Source of the DNA: Pholiota molesta
Lineage: Eukaryota > Basidiomycota > Agaricomycetes > Agaricales > Strophariaceae
Assembly: GCA_014925825.1 (NCBI GenBank)
Contig: JACGCK010000060.1
Span: 62,001 to 126,000 of the forward strand
Reading direction: 5' to 3'
Length of the DNA stretch: 64,000 nucleotides
Part shown: positions 55,420-64,000 of the stretch, piece by piece
Position numbering within the stretch: the first letter of the stretch is position 1
Layout of the letters: each line of letters begins with the position of its first letter
The notes under the pieces: model-generated
What the model was told of the DNA's origin: nothing
Databases searched by the model: none
What the model saw: only the letters and a program-made list of their open reading frames with translations
Translations under genes and position numbers: made by a program

Positions 55420-57520
55420 ATGAACGATCCATGCGCAGGCCAAAATGATACTTTTGGCGGAAACGGCAGCACTCCCGACTCCGAGGCCATTGACATGGGT
55501 ATCGATTTTACGGGGACAGTCTTCGCCATTGTGAGAGATGTAGGAGAGATATTGGGGCACATTCCTTATGTCAAAGGTTTATCTGGAATAATCTTGCAGT
55601 TTATAAAAATCAGAGACGTACGTTCCAATACGGCCTCTGTTAAATTCTGCGATTTTTGGCTAATGGACTGATATAATTGGCCAGGAAATACAATGGAACA
55701 AGAAACGGTGCCGTGAGATCATCGACAAAGTCCTTCGTACATCAAAATTCATCTACGAGATATTGGCTGAAATATCCGCACGTAATGGAAAGCATCAGCT
55801 GCATAGATTGGAGTACCATCTCGGAATTTGCTTAAGGTGAATAATTGAACGGCTGATCCGCGAATGATTGTATGCTAATATTTCATAGCACACTCACAGC
55901 TGTATATGAAGCGCTTAGGAAACATCGCGCTCGTCGTCCTATAGCCAAGTTGATCAGTCGAGGCATGGAAGAGCTAGAAATGCTGGATCGCCGAGTGGAC
56001 GAGTTGAACATCAAGCTCAGTCTGGTAAGTATTGTGTGCTGGTATAACTTGTAGTTGCGCCTTTCCTAAGCTCATCATGGCCAACAGGATATTCTGATTG
56101 ACATAAAATTGGAACAAATCGCTACCGTACACGGAACAATTTATCATTCAGCTCCCAAGTAAGGATATTTTTGACTTGATACGAGGAAGAATGCGCTTAT
56201 TCGATATAACAAGTTCTTCGTCTCTCGGCTTTGACCACGTCCTACCACCGAAGCCAATTCTGATGGTGGAGCGAAATGGTCAGGTCGCCGCCGTACTTGA
56301 TCAGCTACTTTCTGAAGAGCCGACGCGGATTGCAATTCTAGGAAGCGGAGGATTCGGAAAGACCACCCTAGCCCGCTCGATTCTCCATGAAGCCCGCGTC
56401 GCCGACCGGTACAAGGCACGCTATTTCCTATCATGCAAAAACATAACCAACGGCGATGGTCTGTTTTTGGCGCTTTCCGAGATGCTGGGACTCACTACTG
56501 CGCCATCCAAAGCCCTCGCGTCCGCGCGGCGTGTCCTGGCAAGGTTCCCCACACTTTTGTGTCTGGACAACTTCGAAACTCCCTGGGAGCCACCGTCCAC
56601 GCGTGAAGACGTAGAGGGCGCATTAGCGTGTATCGCTGATATTCCCAACCTGTCGTTGATCATCACTGCCCGCGGCACGCAGCGCCCTGCACAAGTAGCA
56701 TGGTCGTACCCTCTTCTTCCACCACTGCCGGCTCTATCGCGTGAGGGTGCATGGGCGATCCTCCGGAATATCGCACCAAATCACACTGTTGATGCGGACA
56801 CCGAGAGACTCTTAGATGCGATGGAAGGAATACCACTGGGGATTACAGTCATATCAAACCTGCTGCGCGATGGGGAATCTTCTCAGTGCCTCTGGAAGCA
56901 GGGGAGCAAGGAGAACACGTGGGCCATTGAAACCGGCGGTGGAGGCTGCGAGTCCAATTCTAATACATCGGTCGTACTCTCGATTCATGGGGCGCGGATG
57001 CAGAAAGCCGACATTTTCGCTAACCTTGGATGAGCGTATCCTTGTCGAAATCGGGGGCAAAAGCAGAGAAGCCAACGGTTTGGTGGAGCTAGGCGCAGTA
57101 TATGTCAAATATGGATAACTGGATGAGGCGGAGCGTACGTTCAATCGGCCATACTCTCTGGGATGCATTCAGGGGCCGAAATGCGCCGACTTTAGATGTT
57201 GGAAAAGGTTCATATCGCCAGGAATCAGCTAGACGTCGCGGAGGTGTTTTTTGTGAGTTGTGCAAAAGAGGAAGGATCGTCATACCAGCAAGGGAATATC
57301 GTTCGTAGCATCGGAGTTCTCCACGTGAAACGACGGCGAATGGCTTTGGCACTACAGGCGTTCGAAGTTCGAACAAGCGCTTGTGTTTCATGAAAGAGCA
57401 CGGTGGGTTTCGGCCCAGGGTATGGATCTGATTATAACACTATTGGGTGATGCATATCGGTCAAAGGGTAATGTCGCGCTCGCAGAGATGGCGTTCGATA
57501 AAGGATAATGATTGGTATTG
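55420..57520 (+). pseudogene. NB-ARC (NLR-like) gene with N-terminal helical bundle; TPR end broken
   Basis: Exons 55420-55617, 55685-55836, 55889-56024, 56088-56158 and 56214-57033 keep frame. The N-terminus (AIVRDVGEILGHIPYVKGLS, FIKIRDEIQWNKKRCREIID, later RRVDELNIKL) resembles the MLKL-NTD-like four-helix domain common in basidiomycete NLRs. The NB-ARC core has ILGSGGFGKTTLA (P-loop), TLLCLDNFE (Walker B), SLIITARG and EGIPLGI. After SIHGARMQKA the winged-helix and ARC2 parts are missing and the frame ends at 57033. TPR-like sequence resumes (REANGLVELGAVYVKYG, stop, LDEAERTF; later LLGDAYRSKGNVALAEMAFD) with stops and frame shifts to about 57515. Such proteins act in self/non-self recognition and cell death; this copy is probably inactive. 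Confidence 0.78.
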
Positions 57521-58400
57521 AAACAGACTACTCGAAATACTTGGAGGCAGGTACTTATTAGTACAGGTTTTTGATATTATCATTTGATTAGGAAGTATAT
57601 CTGTCATATTTCCGATTAGTATTCCTTAAAATCGAGTGGGAATCAGAATAATAGATGCCTTGGAGATTGAGAGGCTCTAAAGGAAAGAAGCAAGCCAATG
57701 GAAGTCAATAATATGCAAGGCAAAGAAAACGCGCCTCAACATCTCGGTTGCGTATACCAGAAAAGGGCCAACTTTCCGAGGCAGAGCCTAGACGTGAGAT
57801 AGAGCTGGAAAGTTGGTATGTATGTACGTACCCGAATCGTTGGCGCGCAGTCGAGCTGGTGTTCGTGGGAGGGGCGCCGTGTTATAATCGAAGCCTGTAG
57901 GCGGCGCCAGCACGGAGAACCTATGCTGTAAGGTGGTCGACTTTCCTCACGCAGGAATCTGTGAAGGAGATTAGAAGAACCTAAGAAAACCCAACGAGAT
58001 GTTGCACAATCTTCCAGTCGCCAGACTTGTCGTCACTCTCAATGCGCGCCCCGACGTACTTATCAGGGTGCCATGTCCGGTAAGAATTCACAACGCATTT
58101 GGTTTGTCATGAGAAAACAAGACTAGTGTTTCTCATAGGGCGGAAATAATGTGCAGCGTCATGGACAGAGAAAGAATTCGTTGAGGGGCAAGCCTTGGTG
58201 AATTCAGACAATCAGATCGCGTCGGTCACATGTCGTGACTGAGATTATTTTGAGCCTGTGTGTGACATCTTCGTCCTGCAATGGCACAACCACGACGACG
58301 GCGATACGTGCCTAGTTATCTTCCTCCTTTCTCATACTTATCGCTGAGAATTGCAGTCTAACTATGTCAATCTCCTGAACTACGAGCTTCATCGACTCGA
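57521..58400. other. No gene recognised
   Basis: Short ORFs only; no clear repeats. Confidence 0.5.
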
Positions 58401-58499
58401 CTCTTCACCCGAGCGCCCGAACCGCCGCCGCATCCGCTCACAACTTCACAAGGCCCCCACGCGCGTCGAACGCGTCTCCCAAGTGCAAGGCGGCACCCA

Positions 58500-59051
58500 C
58501 GACTGCGTGTAGTCGGATGGCGGGACGGATATTGGGTCCGGTTATCGAACTCACGGACTCGGAAGACGATGAAGACGTAGATGTACCGAGGCGGCTCGCT
58601 CCCAAGCCCTCGCTCTCCGTCACTGCCTCCGCCGTCGCCTCTCTACACGCACACGGCACATGCACACCGCCTGCTCGCTGACCTCGGCGAGTACACCCAG
58701 CGCGTCCAGCGCGAGGCAGACGAGCAGGCGGCGCCTAAAGCGCCCACCCCTCCGCCAGTCGCTGCCGCTCCTGCAGCGCTCACACACCCAGCTGCGCCTG
58801 TTTTTACAGCGCCACCTATTCCGTCATCTGCGCCTGCACAACCCGTAACCCTGTCGCCCCGTCGCACCGCCCGCCTCTCAACTCTAGCGCCCGTTCCCAA
58901 TCCCGCTCGTATTCTTGTTGCTGCACCTAACCCTGCGCCTGCGCCTGCCACTGCTGCGCCAGTCCCGCAAGCGCCCGGGATATCCGCGGCCCTCGTCCAG
59001 CTCACGACGACGCATATCCTCGCCGTGCTTTCGGAGATCAACCGCGCGTAG
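58500..59051 (+). CDS. Pro/Ala-rich hypothetical protein, copy 2
   Basis: The frame from 58581 to the TAG at 59049 encodes HRLLADLGEYTQRVQREADE followed by a low-complexity Pro/Ala region (APTPPPVAAAPAAL...). It ends GISAALVQLTTTHILAVLSE-INRA. An upstream frame from 58516 (MAGRILGPVIELTDSEDDED) is acidic and gene-like, but its link to the second frame needs a splice I cannot fix. Related fragments at 54464 and 59100 show that the QREADEQ region has been copied. No known domain; GC-rich composition makes chance ORFs a real alternative. Confidence 0.4.
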
Positions 59052-59099
59052 CTTGAGCGCCTCGTGCGCATGACCGTGCCAGCGCTGGGCGCGGATACC

Positions 59100-59290
59100 G
59101 GTCGGCGGGTGCTGGAGCGTCCAGCGCGAAGCTGAAGAGCAGACCTTACCGGCGCCTGTCATTGCCACTCCTAGCGGTCATGGCGCAGCAGGCGCCCACC
59201 GCGCCCGTCGCGCCTGCTGTCCAGTGCAGCCAGCCGCGCCTGTCATCATCGCGCCGCCCATTCCGCCGCCTGCGCCCGTACAACCCGCTA
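59100..59290 (+). pseudogene. Fragment of Pro/Ala-rich family, copy 3
   Basis: Encodes SVQREAEEQTLPAPVIATPS and, in another frame, QPAAPVIIAPPIPPPAPVQP, echoing APVFTAPPIPSSAPAQP in copy 2. The frame breaks between the two parts. It is a tandem, decayed duplicate of the gene ending at 59051. Confidence 0.5.
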
Positions 59291-59878
59291 TCGCTCCACC
59301 TCGCGCTCCCGGTCCGTATCCCGCGGCTATTCCCGCCCGCAGTGACCCCCGCTCAACATCAACCACCAGCATAACCTGCCTCCTGCGCGTGCTAGGCTGC
59401 TGCTGTACTAAGCCGCCGACGCTGCAGCCGTTGCCGCGGACCCTGAAGCCCTCACTACCCTCGCGATAGCACACGTGCGCGCCGTCCGCCCAGATATCGA
59501 GCGTGCGTATCTCGAGCGGTGCGTGTGCGCCTTCATGCCGCGGCACGGGACGGAGACTCAGCGCGCTGTGCTCGGTGCGGGCGTGTGGCCGAAGGAGGTC
59601 AATGCAGGCGGAGCGAACGAGCGGGGTGGCAATGGCAATGGATGTGTGATGGAGGATGTGGGGGGCCTGGCGAAGCGAAGCGCGCGCGGGTGGATTACGG
59701 GAGTGTAAACCGGCCCTTTGTGGGACGGGTGCATTATACTGAAGTTTGCGTTGGTACGTCCTCCTTTTTTTCATACCTCCTCATTATCCCATCTTTCACG
59801 TCCGTCTCCAATATTTTCCATACGCGCACATCCACATGCGCATTCATTTTCTTAGAACGCAAGCATGTAGAAAAGGAA

Positions 59879-60050
59879 CCTAGGTAGACAGAGAAGGAAT
59901 AAACTCAGACGTAGAACAAACGACTTTATTGAGGATTAAGTACCTAGGTAGACAGAGAAGGAATAAACTAGGTACTGTGAGTACGAGGCGTACGAACGAG
60001 AAAATACTAAGAAAGCTCACCTCAGACGTAGAACAAACGACTGAGGTGAG
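59879..60050. repeat. Short direct repeats and a 10-bp-stem hairpin
   Basis: CCTAGGTAGACAGAGAAGGA occurs at 59879 and 59942 (27-bp match in full). TCAGACGTAGAACAAACGAC occurs at about 59910 and 60022. The second copy of the latter is framed by CTCACCTCAG (60016-60025) and CTGAGGTGAG (60041-60050), a perfect 10-bp hairpin stem. Confidence 0.85.
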
Positions 60051-61479
60051 AGGGAAATAATGTACGTGCTATATACCTGTCTACGTGGCCCCTCAGGGCC
60101 ATAGCTAATAAACTGCGCCAGTAATTGGCAACGGGAAGGGGCTCCGAAATAAAGTAGGGTTGGGCCAAAGCGCAAACTAGCGTCTTTGGCCCAAGCCGGT
60201 ACGCGACATTGCGTATGAGCAATGTCGCTAACTCGCACGGTGTTTCGTCGACATCTCAACAAAGCAGCCTACAAAACGCTAACTCCTCATCGCTTCAGAT
60301 CCACCTCCAATGCGCGACGAAAAACTCACGACTGTTCTTGAATGGACGAAAAAGCTCCAAGAAACGACTCGTCAACCTCCGCCGCGCCCTCCTGCAGCAC
60401 CGCAGCCACCACGCCGGGCCGTACATGGACCTGCACCGCTTGCAGGCGACCCTGCGCATGCGCGCCGCGTGGGATGCCGGGTACCCAGCGAACAAAACGA
60501 CGTTTGATGCGCGGACGAAGGCGGCGCTGATCTGCGGGCGGAGGGACGCGGCGCTAATCTGCGGGCGGAGATGCGCTACGTTGGGCCTGGCCGGTGCGGG
60601 TGCGATGGGCGGCGCTGGTGCGGAAGTGGAGTGGAGGACGCTGCCGCTGGGAATGAGGACGGAGGGATCGAGAGCCAGTGTTGTTTCGTGGAGTATTCAT
60701 TCGTAAGTACGTGTCATTCCATGTTTTCGACGTTAGTGCTAGGCTCTAGCAAACTAATTTGTCGCGTATGACAGAGATGGAAGCCGATAAACACCTTAAT
60801 GGCCGCTATGCGATCGAGGAAGCGATGAATACGTTCTCTCATGCTAATAGTCAACAGCCCGTGCGCTCATGAGAAACTGCCCGAAATGGAAGAAGGCGTT
60901 TATCAAGGGACATGGAGGATGTCTTCTGCTCCTTTCGTTTCTTTGCACTCAAGTGTATTACCTATACTAACAATGGTTCATAGTGTAACAAAACGACATG
61001 CCCTAACTGCTGCGCGCTGTCGTGCTATATATGTCGCAATACTATTAGAGGCTACGAGCACTCTAATCAGGTGCGTTCGACCATATCCCATCGTGCACAG
61101 TGACTAAATCCGCTGATAGAACAATTCTCATCAACGCGCACCGATTGATCCAGGAACCAACGTCAAGTGTTCCTCTAGGACGAGGTCGAGAGGCGGCATG
61201 CCGCTGACACCCACATCAAGGCCGCCATCAAGGTCAACATCCCCGTCGCAGCGCCGGCTTCCTCTGCCTGTGAAGCGGCCACGTTACCAGCCCCGATGAG
61301 TTGTCGGTTACAAATCGGTTACAAAGGGGAAGAAGTGCGTTAGAAGTCTAGATTGTCTCGTTGGATGCATGATAATCTGCTCTTCCTGGTGGAGGTTATT
61401 TAATTTGTAACGCAAAGCGCAAGGACCCTCATAAGCTATAGGGCTGTTCATTTACAGATGCGATGTGGGTCTGCATATC
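60051..61479. other. No gene recognised
   Basis: Contains a GC-rich ORF block (60209-60706, with a duplicated ALICGRR) of unknown meaning, then short ORFs. Nothing identifiable. Confidence 0.45.
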
Positions 61480-64000
61480 CTACAAATACAAGGTAATCAA
61501 TTTTATTCCGTGTCTTGCCAGCTCATCTCTCCTGATTTGATACCCATTTGCATCACCATCATGATCCAAACGGTCATGTATAGACGTGCCCTCATCGGAG
61601 CTACGCCTGGCGTTGAGGGTGAAGACGATAGGTGATTCGGTAAAAATTTTGGAAGGGGTCTCCCAGGTGAAGTCCAAGGCTACTGCAAGGCAGTGTTTTG
61701 GAACCATTATTGTTGGACTGCCTGTGTCGCTGCTGATGTTCAAAATTCCGAACGTCAATTGAGGCCATTGCGAAGCATCTTCCCCGGAGATCCTGGCATC
61801 TAATAAACTATACTTTCCTCCCATCGCTATGTTGTTCGCGGCAGTTAAGTCGTCAGCGAGGGGGAAAACGTCAGCTATTGCATGATAATCTCCGATCGGG
61901 TGATATGGCAAGGTAGGATCCTGGATTGATACGGCAGGCATGAGCGCGATGGTTACGCGCAGCCCGAGGTGTGTGAGCATCATGGGTTTAATAGGCTTTT
62001 TTGAGATGTCCAGGGCCTGATTTGAAGAGCGATGGAGATAACTTCGGGGAGTAAGTGGAAGAAGCGCAGAGGTACGCGCTCCTAAGGGGCCCGCCCAGTT
62101 GAATATGTCTACCACGTTGTTCGCCGAGCTGAATATCTCCTGCAAAAGGCGGGAAAATGCACGTTCGGAACCCTCCCCGTAGGCGATCAGGATGCTGACG
62201 TCGAAAATACCCATTAGAGAGTATGCACTGTCCTCCTCGCGTGTGACTTGGCGTCTTGCCGCCATTTCCATTCTGCGCGATATAGAACTGTCTGGGATCC
62301 ACCTCAGCTCAGACGCTGTGATTGTCGTCGCTTGTTCGATTTGGTCTTGAATAATTGAGTTTCTTTTATCGGTTTCCACGGATTCTACCAGTTTGTTCCA
62401 TTTAGCGTTGTAGAATTTGATAAGGGACGGCGCGACTAGCTCCTGTAATGTCCACCCTCGTGTAAACCAAGGGTCTTTAAACATATCCGAAAGCTCCATG
62501 GTGTCCGCGAGATATGTGATGCAGACATGAGCACCGCGATACCATTTGTACATGGAGCGGATCGATTCATCGAGTTCTGCACTGCTATCTTTGTTGATAC
62601 AGACGGTATCCATCCAACCGAAAGCAACTCTGTGATCTTCCCATGCAGCTTTACAGAAATTGACAAGTTTTTGATATCCTGGTTGCTGAGCGTCGAATTC
62701 TCCTTGATTCCAAGAACCGTAGGTGATTTCGCCTGGTGCCTCGCGAAGCCAAGTATGGGACAAGATAGCATACCTAGAATATCTTTTTATAAGTTGTTTA
62801 ATTACTTTCTCTTCTGCTTTTCGCTCGGAGGCCAATTCCAGGCGGGTAATTTCGTGGAACACATCTGCGAAGTCGATGTTGTTGTCGAGGTGTGATTCAA
62901 TATGGGAATAGATTTCTCCTCTCTCGATAAGTCTGATTCGGAGCTTGGAGGCTTGTGGCGTGAAACATAACAAGCGAATAGGCATGATGTTAAATACATG
63001 TTCTCGCAGTGCCTCCAGTAGATTTTGCAGAAACTGGGACTTCCGTAACTCGAACGTAACTCAACACATATCTAAGCACAACCGCCGCCGGTGAAAAAAA
63101 GTCAACCGCACCTCCAATGTCCGCTAAGCCTATATCGCTAATCGCGCTTCCAATAGGCGAACCTGAGTCCGGAAACGGTGGATTTGCTGTATTACAAGAA
63201 ACTTCGTCATTCACTGCACCAAGTTAGGCCGAATGTCCCGTACATACCTTCACTCAGCTCAAAATCTTCATGATCTTGGCGACTCTCCGACTCCGACGGT
63301 AAATTCGCGTCGTCACTGTGTAAAGGGCTATTTGGTGCAAGCTCGTCGTTGGCCGTAGCCTCTATTTCAGAAGAGTCGTCATAAAAATCGTTGTAGTCAT
63401 CACGCGGAGACGATATTTCTGATTCCCATTCTATCAAAGAATGGTCAGTACCATAAGTTTAGCGCGCAGCAATCCAATAACTGAAAATGCACCATTGACT
63501 TCAACCTCGATCGTAACAGAGCCCCGCTGAGAACGTAGGAACGACGACATGAATTTCTGTAGCGCAGTAATAAACTCTTCTCCATCGGGCCCCAACGAGT
63601 CTTTATCCAGATCTACAGAACAAGTTATGAGACGCGTTTGGATATGTCGAGTAACATCAACAGAATCACTGACCATGTTCGTTAGCTAGTCGCACCAGCG
63701 GAGTGATGACATTCCGCAACGCCCTTAGCAACGTTTCCGCATCGGTTCGCAGAGGAGCTGTATGAGCGCAATGTCTTTGTATGAAGGAATCATTCGACTA
63801 ATGCGACTGATAGTGACTCACTTGCTTTCTCAGATTCATCAGCCATAGGGCTACTCTGCGTTGCTGCATCATTGAACATGGGATTCCAATTCGGTGAAAC
63901 CTCCTCGTTGATATACAGATTGGTTGGCAAAGAAGGTTGATCTGCTATATAAGTTAGTAGGATTGGTCGAAGTGGCAAGTGAGCTTACCTGGAAATCCCG
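61480..64000 (-). CDS. HET-domain protein, intact 3' part; 5' end beyond window
   Basis: The long last exon (to about 63040) contains FLQNLLEALREHVFNIMPIR and LLCFTPQASKLRIRLIE. The HET domain follows: YAILSHTWLREAPGEITYG, FCKAAWEDHRVAFGWMDTVC with INKDSSAELDESIRSMYKWY, and DPWFTRGWTLQELVAPS. Then comes AYSLMGIFDVSILIAYGEG and a C-terminal beta-rich region ending LITLYL at 61480. Upstream exons on the same strand (about 63190-63080, 63430-63248, 63600-63500, 63750-63680, 63976-63835) encode Ser/Glu/Asp-rich pieces such as SSEIEATANDELAPNSPLHS and continue past 64000. Starting at the ATG at 62985 would cut off exon sequence in the same frame. HET proteins trigger incompatibility cell death in fungi. 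The C-terminal half is paralogous to 13580-14380. Confidence 0.85.

Noticed and set aside
60209..60706. 165-codon GC-rich ORF with a duplicated ALICGRR
   Set aside because: High GC produces long chance frames here on both strands and no domain or intron structure supports it.

Overview
The window looks like nuclear DNA of a mushroom-forming basidiomycete (Agaricomycetes). Coding regions are cut by many 45-75 bp GT-AG introns. The gene content fits that group: HET-domain proteins, an NB-ARC protein with an N-terminal helical bundle, an F-box/leucine-type gene, a heterotrimeric G-protein alpha subunit, a Ty3 retrotransposon, a hAT element and a Transposase_21 (tnp2) transposase. The one clearly intact conserved host gene is the G-alpha subunit (18533-20354). 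Almost everything else is mobile, repetitive or decayed, so this reads as an accessory, transposon-rich region.

Layout. 1-11 kb: a three-level nest. A hAT element (end at 828) sits in the integrase of a Ty3/gypsy element (to 8690), which itself interrupts an older ORF (8691-10864). 11-13.6 kb: dense tandem, inverted and telomere-like repeats that end at a sharp junction with the C-terminal half of a HET-family gene (13580-14380). 14.4-18.4 kb: no recognisable gene beyond one tiny ORF. 18.5-20.4 kb: G-alpha. 21.1-24.4 kb: about five diverged repeat units of 0.55-0.9 kb, each with a GGTTCAA-rich block and a conserved intron-like block. 24.9-26.4 kb: frameshifted F-box pseudogene. 28.2 kb: intron-containing tRNA. 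28.6-29.3 kb: small DUF202 membrane protein gene. 29.6-30.8 kb: a 1.2-kb foldback element with 0.5-kb arms. 33.3-39.2 kb: a 5.9-kb element bounded by matched terminal inverted repeats, carrying one large transposase-like gene (zinc finger, RNase-H-like core, PHD finger) with an apparent internal deletion. 39.5-40.2 kb: decayed DUF6593-like gene.

43.7-53.3 kb: what I read as one 9.6-kb DNA transposon. It has imperfect terminal inverted repeats of about 45 bp, GCAGA/CTCAG-rich subterminal ends, a tnp2-type transposase, two further intron-containing passenger genes and an internal 48-bp minisatellite. I consider this the most interesting structure here. 55.4-57.5 kb: NB-ARC/TPR gene whose repeat part is broken. 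58-60 kb: Pro/Ala-rich ORF fragments in three related copies. 61.5 kb to the right edge: a long HET-domain gene on the minus strand whose 5' end lies outside the window. Its C-terminal half is a clear paralogue of the fragment at 13.6 kb.

Functionally, HET and NB-ARC genes belong to fungal self/non-self recognition and regulated cell death, and G-alpha belongs to receptor signalling. Apart from the proposed 9.6-kb element, there is no operon-like cooperation among neighbours. All family names are from reading translated motifs by eye; no database search was possible.
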